Shown here: piece by piece, positions 15,352-23,956 of the stretch
Layout: every line of letters begins with the position of its first letter
How positions within the stretch are numbered: position 1 is the first letter of the stretch
NCBI GenBank assembly: GCA_019421005.1
Contig: JAHZGA010000001.1
Location: 1-34,896 of the forward strand
Source: a bacterium
GTDB lineage: Bacteria > Bacillota_I > Bacilli_A > RF39 > UBA660
DNA length: 34,896 bases
Reading direction: 5' to 3'
Program-made: the position numbers and the translations under genes
Notes under the pieces: model-generated
What the model was told of the DNA's origin: nothing
The model's database searches: none
The model's input: only the letters and a program-made list of their open reading frames with translations

Positions 15352-15372
15352 ATTATCACCATCCTATAAATA

Positions 15373-15401
15373 ATTATACTACATAAAACATATGTTTACA
15401 A
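15373..15401 (-). promoter_or_regulatory. Promoter of the oxidoreductase-acetyltransferase unit
   Basis: TTGTAA, 17-bp spacer, TATAAT on the minus strand, about 20 bases upstream of the GTG start. Confidence 0.78.
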
Positions 15402-15427
15402 TAGAATTGATAATAATAATTTTTTAT

Positions 15428-15458
15428 ATTTAAAAAGATGCCTTATTCAGCATCCTTT
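15428..15458 (-). terminator. Terminator of the ribosomal superoperon, overlapping rplQ
   Basis: AAAGGATGC and GCATCTTTT form a 9-bp stem with one G-U pair and an 8-nt loop, then TTTAAAT on the minus strand. The 5' arm is inside the last codons of rplQ and the loop holds the stop codon. Confidence 0.75.
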
Positions 15459-15799
15459 TCAACTAATTCTATAATAACCATTAAAGCATCATCACCACGA
15501 CGCTCATCAAGTTTTAAAATTCTAGTATATCCTCCATTACGATTAGCATATCTAACAGCTAAGTCATCAAATACTTTTTTAACTACATCTTTATCGTTAT
15601 GAACAAACGCTAAAGCTTTTCTTCTAGCTACTAAAGAACCATCTTTACCATAAGTAATCATTTTATCAACAAACTTACGAACTTCTTTAGCTCTAGATTC
15701 AGTAGTTGTAACTTTTTCATTCATAATAACATCTTTAGTTAGATTGGCTAACATACTACGACGATGTTTATTATCTCTTCCTAATTTTCTATAAGCCAT
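15443..15799 (-). CDS. rplQ: 50S ribosomal protein L17
   Basis: A 118-aa L17: AYRKLGRDNKHRRSMLANLTKDVI, TTESRAKEVRKFVDKMIT and the C-terminal GGYTRILKLDERRGDDALMVIIELV are typical. It lines the peptide exit side of the large subunit. It is the last gene of the superoperon, 17 bases after rpoA, and its 3' end carries the terminator stem. Confidence 0.97.
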   Translation of the reverse strand: MAYRKLGRDNKHRRSMLANLTKDVIMNEKVTTTESRAKEVRKFVDKMITYGKDGSLVARRKALAFVHNDKDVVKKVFDDLAVRYANRNGGYTRILKLDERRGDDALMVIIELVEKDAE

Positions 15800-15816
15800 A
15801 TTAATCCTCCTAACTT

Positions 15817-16776
15817 TTAATCTTCATCACGGAATCTAAGTCCCATGTCTTTAATTTTGTCAATTACTTCTTTAAGTGATTTTTTACCTAAATTACGAAT
15901 TTTCATCATTTCAAGTTCAGATTTTTGAGTTAAATCACCTAAAGTATTAATTCCTGCTCTTTTTAAACAATTATAAGCACGAACAGAGAAATCTAAATCA
16001 TCAATTGGACGTTCTAGTTTTTTAAGTTTGCTATCTTCTTGTTTAGCATTCATAATTCCTGTCATATCAGCTATTTCACTTAAATTAGTAATAATATTTA
16101 AATGTTCAATTAATATTTTAGAACTTAATGCCATTGCTTCTTCAGGTCTAATTGAACCATTAGTATAAACATCCATAATTAATTTATCATAGCTTGCATC
16201 TTGTCCAACACGAGCATTATCTACTTCAAAGCTAATTCTTTCAATTGGTGAATATAATGCATCAATTGGAATATATCCAACGCTTTCATTTTCAATGTAT
16301 TTTTTGTTTTCAGATGATGGTTCATATCCACGACCATTAGCAATAATTAAATCCATTTCTAATTTAGCGCCTTTAGATAAAGTTGCAATAACTTGATCTT
16401 TGTTAATTATTTCCACATCAGAATTTTCTGATATATCACCAGCTGTTACTACACCTTCATCAAAAGCTGATAAATGAAGAGTTATAATTTCATCAGTATG
16501 ATTTTTTATAACTATATTTTTTAGATTTAAAATTATAGCAGTTACATCTTCATCAATACCTTCTATTGTTTGAAATTCATGCATAATTCCATCAATTTTA
16601 ACAGCAACAATTGCACTACCAGGCATTGAAGATAACATTACTCTTCTTAAAGCATTTCCGATAGTTGTTCCAAAACCACGTTCTAATGGTTCTAATTCAA
16701 ATTTCCCATAATTATTATTTTCAACATATTCAGTAATTTTATATGTTGGCTTTTCAAAATTTAACAATGGTTCCAC
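15817..16776 (-). CDS. rpoA: RNA polymerase alpha subunit
   Basis: A 319-aa alpha subunit. The N-terminal domain (about 1-230), which dimerises and holds beta and beta', shows LEPLERGFGTTIGNALRRVMLSSMPGSAI and LMDVYTNGSIRPEEA. A linker leads to the C-terminal domain (about 250-315) with FSVRAYNCLKRAGINTLGDL and MMKIRNLGKKSLKEV, which hold the residues that contact UP elements and activators. Length and order are standard. It lies between rpsK and rplQ as in most Firmicutes. Confidence 0.98.
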   Translation of the reverse strand: MEPLLNFEKPTYKITEYVENNNYGKFELEPLERGFGTTIGNALRRVMLSSMPGSAIVAVKIDGIMHEFQTIEGIDEDVTAIILNLKNIVIKNHTDEIITLHLSAFDEGVVTAGDISENSDVEIINKDQVIATLSKGAKLEMDLIIANGRGYEPSSENKKYIENESVGYIPIDALYSPIERISFEVDNARVGQDASYDKLIMDVYTNGSIRPEEAMALSSKILIEHLNIITNLSEIADMTGIMNAKQEDSKLKKLERPIDDLDFSVRAYNCLKRAGINTLGDLTQKSELEMMKIRNLGKKSLKEVIDKIKDMGLRFRDED

Positions 16777-16800
16777 ACTCCTTTTCTTTTAATATTACCA

Positions 16801-17184
16801 CTATCCACGTGGTCGTTTAGGTGGACGACATCCATTATGAGGTATTGGAGTAACATCAGTGATTGATGATACTTCTAACCCAGCTGCTTGTAATGATCTA
16901 ATTGCTGTTTCACGACCTGAACCTAATCCTCTGACAAATACTTCAACTGTTTTCATTCCCATATCAATAGCAGCTTTTGCTGCAGCTTCAGCACTCATAC
17001 CAGCTGCAAATGGGGTTGATTTTTTACTACCTTTAAAACCTAAAGTTCCAGCAGATGCCCAACTAATAGCATTACCATCTTTATCACAAATAGTTACGAT
17101 AGTATTATTAAAAGTTGATTTAATAAATGCTTTCCCTTGGGGTACGTTCTTTTTAACTTTACGTTTTCTTGGTTTATAAGCCAT
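16801..17184 (-). CDS. rpsK: 30S ribosomal protein S11
   Basis: A 127-aa S11 of the platform. Landmarks: KAFIKSTFNNTIVTICDKDGNAISWASAGTLGFKGSKKSTPFAA, GRETAIRSLQAAGLEVSSI and the C-terminal DVTPIPHNGCRPPKRPRG. It lies 15 bases after rpsM. Confidence 0.98.
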   Translation of the reverse strand: MAYKPRKRKVKKNVPQGKAFIKSTFNNTIVTICDKDGNAISWASAGTLGFKGSKKSTPFAAGMSAEAAAKAAIDMGMKTVEVFVRGLGSGRETAIRSLQAAGLEVSSITDVTPIPHNGCRPPKRPRG

Positions 17185-17199
17185 TTTTATAACCTCCTA

Positions 17200-17565
17200 T
17201 TACTTTTTCTTATTAGCTACTGTCTTACCCTTACCTTTACGAGTACGAGCATTACGACTTGTTCTTTGACCTCTTACTGGTAAACCTTTTTTATGACGAG
17301 TTCCTTGATATGAATTAATTTCCATTTTTGTTTTAATATTCATATTTACTTCACGACGTAAATCACCTTCAGTTAAATATTTATTAACTTCATCACGAAT
17401 ACGTCCTAATTCATCATTATCTAAACTTCCAGCTTTTTTATTTGGATTAACATTAGCATCTTTTAAAATTTTATTTGATAAACTTCTACCAATTCCATAA
17501 ATATAAGTTAATGAAATTTCAATTCTCTTATTATTTGGTATATCTACACCTTTAATACGTGCCAT
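17200..17565 (-). CDS. rpsM: 30S ribosomal protein S13
   Basis: A 121-aa S13 of the small-subunit head, touching the P-site tRNA and forming intersubunit bridges. ARIKGVDIPNNKRIEISLTYIYGIG at the N terminus and SYQGTRHKKGLPVRGQRTSRNARTRKG near the basic C terminus are diagnostic. It follows rpmJ as usual. Confidence 0.98.
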   Translation of the reverse strand: MARIKGVDIPNNKRIEISLTYIYGIGRSLSNKILKDANVNPNKKAGSLDNDELGRIRDEVNKYLTEGDLRREVNMNIKTKMEINSYQGTRHKKGLPVRGQRTSRNARTRKGKGKTVANKKK

Positions 17566-17579
17566 ATTACACCTCCTAT

Positions 17580-17693
17580 TTAACCTTGTCTTTGTTTATG
17601 TTTTGGATTTTCACAAATTACCATAACATTACCATTTCGTTTTATAATTTTGCACTTATCGCACATTTTTTTTACTGATGCTCTTACTTTCAT
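17580..17693 (-). CDS. rpmJ: 50S ribosomal protein L36
   Basis: A 37-aa L36 of the zinc-ribbon type. It reads MKVRASVKKMCDKCKII, then KRNGNVMVICENPKHKQRQG. The C-x2-C, C and H ligands (Cys11, Cys14, Cys27, His32) are all present, so this is the zinc-binding C+ form. It lies between infA and rpsM, 1 base after infA ends, with a CTCC-complement ribosome binding site inside the infA 3' end. Confidence 0.96.
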   Translation of the reverse strand: MKVRASVKKMCDKCKIIKRNGNVMVICENPKHKQRQG

Positions 17694-17694
17694 A

Positions 17695-17913
17695 TTAACT
17701 CCTCCTATAAGTTATTCGCCCACGTGTTAAATCATAAGTTGATATTTCAAGTGTAACTGTATCACCCGGTAAAATGCGAATATAGTTCATTCGGATTTTA
17801 CCAGAAACGTGGGCTATTACAATGTGTCCGTTTTTCAGTTCCACTTTAAATTCACCACTTGGTAAAACTTCTATTACTTTTCCTTCAGTTTCAATCATAT
17901 CTTGTTTAGCCAT
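17695..17913 (-). CDS. infA: Translation initiation factor IF-1
   Basis: A 72-aa single OB-fold protein: MAKQDMIETEGKVIEVLPSG, FKVELKNGHIVIAHVSGKIRMNYIRILPGD and DLTRGRITYRRS. It binds the 30S A site during initiation. It lies 4 bases after map. Confidence 0.98.
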   Translation of the reverse strand: MAKQDMIETEGKVIEVLPSGEFKVELKNGHIVIAHVSGKIRMNYIRILPGDTVTLEISTYDLTRGRITYRRS

Positions 17914-17917
17914 TTAA

Positions 17918-18664
17918 TCACCTCTTTGTTAAGATTTCATATCCATCCTTTAAAACAGCAATTGTATGTTCATAATGTGCGGATGGCTTATTATCTGCTG
18001 TTATTATTGTCCAATCATCTTCTAAAATATATATATTTGGAGTGCCAAGATTTAACATTGGTTCAATTGCTATAACCATACCTTCTTTTAAAATAGGACC
18101 GGTATTTTTTCTTCCATAATTAGGAACATCAGGTTCTTCATGAACATTAGTTCCAACACCATGACCAACTAATTCTTTAACTACTCCTAAATTATGTTTG
18201 ACAGCATATTCATTTATAGCATAACCTATATCACCAATACGATTACCTGCACGCACTACTTTCAAACCTTCCATTAAGGCTTTTTCAGTGTGTTCCATTA
18301 AATAAGCTTTTTTATTACTTATATCTCCAACAGCATAAGTCCAAGCTGAATCTCCATGATATCCTTTATAACAAGCTCCTATATCAATTGAAATAATATC
18401 TCCATTTTTTAATTTATAATCACTAGGTATTCCATGTACAACTTCTTCATTTACAGAAGTACATATTGTAGCAGGAAAACCATCATAATTTAAAAACGAT
18501 GGAGTTGCGTTCTTACTGATAATAAAATTATAAGCAAGTGTATCTAATTCTTTAGTTGTTATTCCTGGTTTAATATATGGTTTTAAATAATTATGAGTAT
18601 CACCAACAATTTTACCAGCTATTCTTAATAATTCTATTTCTCTAGGTGATTTAATATTAATCAT
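17918..18664 (-). CDS. map: Methionine aminopeptidase, type I
   Basis: A 248-aa metalloprotease that removes the initiator Met. The five metal ligands are visible: two Asp in SIDIGACYKGYHGDSAW, His in ELVGHGVGTNVHEEP, and Glu in AIEPML and HYEHTIAV. There is no N-terminal zinc-finger extension, so it is the short Gram-positive form. It overlaps the adk 3' end by 8 bases. Confidence 0.97.
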   Translation of the reverse strand: MINIKSPREIELLRIAGKIVGDTHNYLKPYIKPGITTKELDTLAYNFIISKNATPSFLNYDGFPATICTSVNEEVVHGIPSDYKLKNGDIISIDIGACYKGYHGDSAWTYAVGDISNKKAYLMEHTEKALMEGLKVVRAGNRIGDIGYAINEYAVKHNLGVVKELVGHGVGTNVHEEPDVPNYGRKNTGPILKEGMVIAIEPMLNLGTPNIYILEDDWTIITADNKPSAHYEHTIAVLKDGYEILTKR

Positions 18665-19286
18665 GTTTCACCTCAATAATATTTTTTATACTATTAAATG
18701 TTGTTTCAGGGCTGATGCTACTATCAACTTTATTTAAAATCCCTTTATTTTGATAATAATCAATTATTGGACTAGTTTCATTTAAATAAGTTTGATATCT
18801 TTTTTCAAATGTTTCTTCATTGTCATCTTCTCTTTTAATTAAAGGAATATTACAATGATCACACAAATTATCATTAATAGGTTTAGTATTTATAAATAAA
18901 TCATTATAAACATGACCACATTTAGGACAAGCTTTTCGACCTAAAATTCTATTTTTAGTAATATCTTTATCAACATCTAATAATATAACATAATCTAAAC
19001 TATGATTCATTTTTTCATATGTATAGGCTTGATTTAAATTTCTTGGAAACCCATCTAAAATATAACCATTTTCACAATCACCTTGATTTAATCTTTTTTC
19101 CAATAAATCAAAAATAATACTATCATCAATCAATTTACCACTATTCATGATGTCTTTTAATTCATCATTCATATTGTTACGAATTAAATCACCAACTGAA
19201 ATATGTGGTAAATTGTATCGACTACTTAATAGTTTAGCTTGAGTTCCTTTTCCAGCTGCTGGAGGAGCAATTAAAATTATATTCAT
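18657..19286 (-). CDS. adk: Adenylate kinase with zinc-binding LID
   Basis: A 209-aa adenylate kinase converting ATP+AMP to 2 ADP. The LID carries the four-cysteine zinc site CPKCGHVYN...CDHC typical of Gram-positives. DGFPRNLNQA supplies the AMP-binding segment and LGRKACP opens the LID. The P-loop is unusual: APPAAGKGTQA, with Ala or Pro at the Gly positions of the common GxPGxGKGT. The Lys and Thr that touch phosphate remain. It overlaps secY by 4 bases and map by 8, so the three genes are translationally coupled. Confidence 0.96.
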   Translation of the reverse strand: MNIILIAPPAAGKGTQAKLLSSRYNLPHISVGDLIRNNMNDELKDIMNSGKLIDDSIIFDLLEKRLNQGDCENGYILDGFPRNLNQAYTYEKMNHSLDYVILLDVDKDITKNRILGRKACPKCGHVYNDLFINTKPINDNLCDHCNIPLIKREDDNEETFEKRYQTYLNETSPIIDYYQNKGILNKVDSSISPETTFNSIKNIIEVKHD

Positions 19287-20557
19287 GCTCTTCTCCTTCT
19301 TGACTTAGTACTATAATTTCTACTTAATAATTGACTTTCTAATTGTTTATAAGTTTCAAGCGCTACTCCGACAACAATTAAAATTCCAGTACCACCTATA
19401 CTAACACTTGTTGGTAGGTTTGAAACCCAACCAAAAACAATAGGTAAAGCAGCAATTATTGCTAAAAATATAGCTCCAACAAAAGTAATTCTTTTTATAA
19501 CGCGACTAACATAGTCAATTGTTTCATCACCTGGACGAATACCAGGAATATAACCACCTTGTTTTTGTAAATTTTCAGCCATTTCTTTTGGTTTTAATTG
19601 AATAAATGTATAGAAATAGCAAAATCCAATTATTAATAGCATATATAATACAAATCCTGTTTTAGAATTAAATGATAACCACTTATTAACAAATAATTGA
19701 ATTCCCTCATTTTTAGTAAAAGTTGCAATTATAGATGGAATTGATACCAAAGCTGATGCAAAGATAACAGGTATAACTCCTGCAGAGTTAAGTCTAAATG
19801 GAATATAACTTTGTTTTCCACCATATTTTGATGATTTATTAGCATATTGAATTGGTAATCTTCTTTCAGCACTTTGAACAAAAATAATACCAACTATAAT
19901 AGCTAAATAAATAAGTACAAAAATAGTAAACATTGTAATTCCTAAAAATAATCCTTGCGTACTACTGGTTACAATCAAAGCTTGATAAGCATCTTTAAAC
20001 ATTGATGGTAATGATGCTATAATACCTGCCATGATAATTAATGATATACCATTTCCTATTCCTTTACTTGTTATTTGATCACCAAGCCATAATAGGAATG
20101 CTGTTCCAGCTGTTAATATCAATGCTATTTGCATATATTCCATAACTGATGCGTCTTTTACAAAAGCAAGTGAAAACATATAACCTTGAACAAAGGCTAA
20201 AATAATACCTAAAACTCTTGTTATTTGATTTAATTTATTTTTTCCTGCCTGACCTTGTTTAGCTAAATCAGCTAAATAAGGAATTATATCCATTTGCAAA
20301 AGTTGAATAGCAATTGAAGCTGTGATATAAGGCATTACTCCTAATGCAAAGATGGAAAAATTCTTCATTGCTCCACCACCCATTGCATTAATTAATTCAA
20401 GAAAACCTAAATTATCTCCTAATGTTCTTTTATCAATACTAGGTACAATAATTGCAGTCCCTAATTTAAAAATTAACAAACCAAATAATGTGAATAAAAC
20501 TTTTTTTTGTAAATCCTTATTTTTGGGATTAAATAGTTGCTTCATATTTGCAAACAA
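19283..20557 (-). CDS. secY: Protein translocase subunit SecY
   Basis: A 424-aa channel subunit of the Sec translocon with ten hydrophobic helices. Landmarks are LGVMPYITASIAIQLLQM (TM2 region), the QSAERRLPIQYANK cytoplasmic loop, the LKPKEMAENLQKQGGYIPGIRPG loop that contacts ribosome and SecA, and the C-terminal tail LLSRNYSTKSRRRRA. It begins 1 base after rplO, and adk follows with a 4-base overlap. Confidence 0.98.
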   Translation of the reverse strand: MFANMKQLFNPKNKDLQKKVLFTLFGLLIFKLGTAIIVPSIDKRTLGDNLGFLELINAMGGGAMKNFSIFALGVMPYITASIAIQLLQMDIIPYLADLAKQGQAGKNKLNQITRVLGIILAFVQGYMFSLAFVKDASVMEYMQIALILTAGTAFLLWLGDQITSKGIGNGISLIIMAGIIASLPSMFKDAYQALIVTSSTQGLFLGITMFTIFVLIYLAIIVGIIFVQSAERRLPIQYANKSSKYGGKQSYIPFRLNSAGVIPVIFASALVSIPSIIATFTKNEGIQLFVNKWLSFNSKTGFVLYMLLIIGFCYFYTFIQLKPKEMAENLQKQGGYIPGIRPGDETIDYVSRVIKRITFVGAIFLAIIAALPIVFGWVSNLPTSVSIGGTGILIVVGVALETYKQLESQLLSRNYSTKSRRRRA

Positions 20558-20558
20558 T

Positions 20559-21002
20559 TTAAATCACCTCTGCTTTTCCACCTAATTTTTCTATTTGTTC
20601 CTTGGCAACACTAGAAAATTTATGTGCCTTAACAGTTAATTTTTTATCTAATTTTCCGTTTCCTAATACTTTAATACCATCAAGTTGTTTTTTTACTATT
20701 CCCATTTCTTTTAATAATTCAGGTGTAATAACTGCACCATCTTCAAATTTATTTAAATCACTTAAGTTAATTACAGTATATTTGGTTTTAAATAAAGCGT
20801 TTGAAAAACCTCTTTTTGGAATACGACGGAATAAAGGTAATTGACCTCCTTCAAATCCTGGTCTTACTCCTCCACCACTACGAGAGTTTTGGCCTTTTTG
20901 ACCTCTACCACTAGTTTTTCCTAGTCCACTTCCAGGTCCACGTCCAACACGTTTACGACTGAAAGTAGCACCTTCATTTGGTTTTAATTCATGTAATTTC
21001 AT
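20559..21002 (-). CDS. rplO: 50S ribosomal protein L15
   Basis: A 147-aa L15: KLHELKPNEGATFSRKRVGRGPGSGLGKTSGRGQKGQNSRSGG, then FEGGQLPLFRRIPKRGF and the C-terminal AHKFSSVAKEQIEKLGGKAEVI. Its ATG overlaps the rpsE stop (ATGA), where rpmD is normally found between the two genes. Confidence 0.98.
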   Translation of the reverse strand: MKLHELKPNEGATFSRKRVGRGPGSGLGKTSGRGQKGQNSRSGGGVRPGFEGGQLPLFRRIPKRGFSNALFKTKYTVINLSDLNKFEDGAVITPELLKEMGIVKKQLDGIKVLGNGKLDKKLTVKAHKFSSVAKEQIEKLGGKAEVI

Positions 21003-21505
21003 AAAATCTCCTCTACTTTTTTACCACGTAATTTAGCAACTTCTTCTGCAGTTTTTAATGATTTTAAAGCATCTAATGTTGCATATGCCATATTAATTTT
21101 TGTATTTGAACCAAGTGATTTTGATAAAATATCTTTTACTCCGGCTAATTCTAATACTGATCTAACTGGTCCTCCAGCTTTTACTCCAGTACCTTTTAAT
21201 GCTGGTTTCAATAAAACGCGACTAGCGCTTCTAACACCTATAATTTCATGTGGGATTGTTCTACCATCAACTAAAGCAATTGTTTCTACATTTTTAGTTG
21301 CAGATAAAACAGCTTTTTTAATTGCATCAGGTACTTCATTTGCTTTACCTGTTCCAATTCCAACTCGACCTTTTCTATCACCTACTACAACAGTAGCAGA
21401 AAAACGGAAACGACGACCACCTTGAGTTACTTTTGTAACACGGCTTATATTAATAACTTCTTCGTCAAATAATTTTGGGCGTGGTTCTCTTCTTTTTCTT
21501 TCCAT
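20999..21505 (-). CDS. rpsE: 30S ribosomal protein S5
   Basis: A 168-aa S5 involved in decoding accuracy. EEVINISRVTKVTQGGRRFRFSATVVVGD, GRVGIGTGKANEVPDAIKKA, TIPHEIIGVRSASRVLLKPALKGTGVKAGGPVR and the C-terminal domain are standard. It overlaps rplO by 4 bases; rpmD is absent. Confidence 0.98.
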   Translation of the reverse strand: MERKRREPRPKLFDEEVINISRVTKVTQGGRRFRFSATVVVGDRKGRVGIGTGKANEVPDAIKKAVLSATKNVETIALVDGRTIPHEIIGVRSASRVLLKPALKGTGVKAGGPVRSVLELAGVKDILSKSLGSNTKINMAYATLDALKSLKTAEEVAKLRGKKVEEIL

Positions 21506-21518
21506 TCGTTACCCTCCT

Positions 21519-21881
21519 TTAGAATTCTAATCCATTTTCACGTGCAGCATCTGCTAATGCTTTAACACGACCATGGTATAGGTATCCACCGCGATCGAAT
21601 GTTACCTTTTTAATTTTTGCTTTTACAGCTCTTTTCGCTAGTAATTCACCAACTTTAGTAGCAGCTTCTACATTACCACCATTTTTTAAGTTTAATTCTT
21701 TATCGATAGATGAGCAACTTACTAAAGTAGAATGTGTACTATCATCAATTATTTGAGCAAAAATGTTATTGTTTGATCTAAAAACATTTAATCTTGGTAC
21801 CAAAGAAGTTCCAATAACTTTTTGACGTACACGATCATGTCTAGCTTTACGTACTTCATTACGAGATACTTTCTTTATCAT
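21519..21881 (-). CDS. rplR: 50S ribosomal protein L18
   Basis: A 120-aa L18 that delivers 5S rRNA to the large subunit. RKARHDRVRQKVIGTSLVPRLNVFRSNNNIFAQIIDD and the C-terminal FDRGGYLYHGRVKALADAARENGLEF are diagnostic. It lies between rplF and rpsE. Confidence 0.98.
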   Translation of the reverse strand: MIKKVSRNEVRKARHDRVRQKVIGTSLVPRLNVFRSNNNIFAQIIDDSTHSTLVSCSSIDKELNLKNGGNVEAATKVGELLAKRAVKAKIKKVTFDRGGYLYHGRVKALADAARENGLEF

Positions 21882-21908
21882 AAGTATTACTCTCCTTTAC
21901 TCTAAATA

Positions 21909-22439
21909 TTAAGAAGCTTTTTTACCTTCTTTACGATGAATAACTTCATCGCTATAACGAATTCCTTTACCTTTATATGGTTCTGGTTTTCTTACTTTAC
22001 GAACGTTAGCAGCAAATTCACCAACTAAACATTTATCAATTCCTGTAATTAAAGCTTCATTTACTGCTGGTACTTCAACTTTTATTCCTTCTGGAATAGC
22101 TAATTCAACTGGATGAGAATAACCAGCATTTATAACTAATTTATCACCCTTTAATTGAAAACGATATCCTACACCTACAGCTTCTAATTTTTTGCTATAG
22201 CCTTTAGAAACACCTTCAATCATATTAGCAATTAATGCATTAGCTGTACCATAAAATCTTTTAAATTCATCATTAGCGCATTCTAATGAAACTTCATTAT
22301 CTTTAATGATAACAGTAATGTTTTTATTTATTTCAGTAGAAAGACTGCCTTTTGGCCCAGTTACTGTTACAACATTACCTTCTGATTTTACACTAACGCC
22401 TTCTGGTATTGTAAGTATTCTTTTTCCAATACGACTCAT
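21909..22439 (-). CDS. rplF: 50S ribosomal protein L6
   Basis: A 176-aa L6 with two similar domains near the sarcin-ricin loop. SRIGKRILTIPEGVSV, VTVTGPKGSLSTEI, the YSHPVELAIPEGIKVEVP second domain and the C-terminal EPYKGKGIRYSDEVIHRKEGKKAS are standard. Confidence 0.98.
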   Translation of the reverse strand: MSRIGKRILTIPEGVSVKSEGNVVTVTGPKGSLSTEINKNITVIIKDNEVSLECANDEFKRFYGTANALIANMIEGVSKGYSKKLEAVGVGYRFQLKGDKLVINAGYSHPVELAIPEGIKVEVPAVNEALITGIDKCLVGEFAANVRKVRKPEPYKGKGIRYSDEVIHRKEGKKAS

Positions 22440-22452
22440 ATTATCTTCCTTT

Positions 22453-22845
22453 CTACCAAATATAAGCTAAAACTTCACCACCAAGTGATTCTTGTCTTGC
22501 TTGTTTATCGCTCATAACTCCTTTTGAAGTTGAAACGATAGCAATTCCTAAACCATTAAGTACTTTAGGCATTTCACTAGCCTTAGCGTATACTCTTAAA
22601 CCTGGTTTTGAAATTCTTTTTAGTCCAGTAATAACTCGTTCTTTTTTATTTCCATATTTTAAACTTAAAACGATTATATCTTGAACATTATTCTTTTTAA
22701 TTTTATAGTCATTTATAAAACCCTCATCTTTTAAGATTCTTGCAATTTCTTTTTTAATTGTTGAAGCGGGTACTTCAACTTCTTTATAACGCATTTGATT
22801 TGCATTACGAATTCTTGTAAGCATATCTGCGATTGGATCTGTCAT
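22453..22845 (-). CDS. rpsH: 30S ribosomal protein S8
   Basis: A 130-aa S8 that binds helix 21 of 16S rRNA. TDPIADMLTRIRNANQM at the start and ISTSKG-type AIVSTSKGVMSDKQARQESLGGEVLAYIW at the end are typical. In some bacteria S8 represses the spc operon; no S8 site is evident here. Confidence 0.98.
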   Translation of the reverse strand: MTDPIADMLTRIRNANQMRYKEVEVPASTIKKEIARILKDEGFINDYKIKKNNVQDIIVLSLKYGNKKERVITGLKRISKPGLRVYAKASEMPKVLNGLGIAIVSTSKGVMSDKQARQESLGGEVLAYIW

Positions 22846-22866
22846 ATTATAATCCTCCCTTCTGGT

Positions 22867-23052
22867 TTACCAACTAGATTTTTTAATTCCTGGTATTTGA
22901 CCCTTATAAGCTAATTCTCTAAAACAAATACGGCAAATGCCATATTTCTTAAGTACTGAATGGGGTCTTCCACAACGTGTACAACGTGTGTATTCACGTA
23001 CTTTATATTTTGGCTTACGACTAGCTTTAACAATCATACTTTTTTTAGCCAT
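22867..23052 (-). CDS. rpsZ: 30S ribosomal protein S14, zinc-binding type Z
   Basis: A 61-aa short S14. The four zinc cysteines are in CTRCGRPHSVLKKYGICRICF, then RELAYKGQIPGIKKSSW. This C+ type is the form in the spc operon of Gram-positives. Zinc-independent paralogs, if any, are not in this window. Confidence 0.97.
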   Translation of the reverse strand: MAKKSMIVKASRKPKYKVREYTRCTRCGRPHSVLKKYGICRICFRELAYKGQIPGIKKSSW

Positions 23053-23068
23053 ATTTTCCTCCTATTTA

Positions 23069-23608
23069 TTACTTCTTAAACGGCATACCAAAACCTTTTA
23101 AGAGATCATATGCTTCCTCATTAGTTTTAGCTGTTGTAACAAAAACGATATCCATTCCACGTACTTTAACAACATCATCATATTCAATTTCAGAGAAAAT
23201 TAATTGTTCAGTTAAACCTAAAGTATAGTTTCCTCTACCATCAAAAGCTTTAGCTGAAATTCCTCTAAAATCTCTAACACGTGGTAATGTAATACTAATT
23301 AATTTATCTAAAAAGTTATACATGTTTTCTCCACGTAATGTTACTTTACAACCAATTGGTTGCCCAGCACGTATTTTAAAACCTGCGATTGCTTTTTTAG
23401 CAACTGTTTTAACTGGTTTTTGTCCTGTAATTATTTCAAGTTCACGAGTTGCTGCATCTAATAATTTACTATTACTACTTGCATCTCCAACTCCAATGTT
23501 AACAACAATTTTATCTAATTTTGGAACACACATTTTTGATGTGTATTTATATTTTTCCGTTAAACTTGGTATAATTTCATCATTATATTTTTGTTTTAGG
23601 CGGTTCAT
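23069..23608 (-). CDS. rplE: 50S ribosomal protein L5
   Basis: A 179-aa L5 that contacts 5S rRNA and the P-site tRNA. KLDKIVVNIGVGDAS, TGQKPVKTVAKKAIAGFKIRAGQPIGCKVTLRG and RVRDFRGISAKAFDGRGNYTLGLTEQLIFSEI are typical. I start it at the ATG at 23608 (MNRLKQKYN). The open frame runs back to a TTG at 23626, but that extension encodes KRRKF and contains the AAGGAGG ribosome binding site itself. Confidence 0.97.
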   Translation of the reverse strand: MNRLKQKYNDEIIPSLTEKYKYTSKMCVPKLDKIVVNIGVGDASSNSKLLDAATRELEIITGQKPVKTVAKKAIAGFKIRAGQPIGCKVTLRGENMYNFLDKLISITLPRVRDFRGISAKAFDGRGNYTLGLTEQLIFSEIEYDDVVKVRGMDIVFVTTAKTNEEAYDLLKGFGMPFKK

Positions 23609-23626
23609 AAATTTCCTCCTTTTCAA

Positions 23627-23935
23627 TTAATCAATACTTTCATTTGATTTTTTAGCAATTCTTACTTTATTGCCTTTTTTATCAACACTATGACCGATTC
23701 TTGATCTTTTTTTACTTTTAGGATCAATTATCATAACATTTGAAACATGTATTGGAGCCTCCATTTGAACGATACTTCCAGCTGTTTGACCGTCTCCTTT
23801 AACATGCTTTTTAATATAGTTTACACCTTCAACAACTACACGATTTTTTAATTTTAAGGTTTTAACTACTTTGCCTTCTTTGCCTTTATCTTTTCCGGCA
23901 ATTACGACAACTTTATCTCCTACTTTTATGTTCAT
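23627..23935 (-). CDS. rplX: 50S ribosomal protein L24
   Basis: A 102-aa L24, an assembly-initiating protein at the exit tunnel. NIKVGDKVVVIAGKDKGKEGKVVKTLKLKNRVVVEGVN is its KOW domain; VSNVMIIDPKSKKRSRIGH follows. It ends just before the rplE ribosome binding site. Confidence 0.97.
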   Translation of the reverse strand: MNIKVGDKVVVIAGKDKGKEGKVVKTLKLKNRVVVEGVNYIKKHVKGDGQTAGSIVQMEAPIHVSNVMIIDPKSKKRSRIGHSVDKKGNKVRIAKKSNESID

Positions 23936-23956
23936 GCTTTCCCTCCAATACTAACT

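Noticed and set aside
16859..17179. Plus-strand open frames inside ribosomal protein genes (for example within rpsK, rplE, rplO and rplD)
   Set aside because: They are antisense shadows of highly conserved genes, lack ribosome binding sites and have biased, low-complexity hydrophobic composition.
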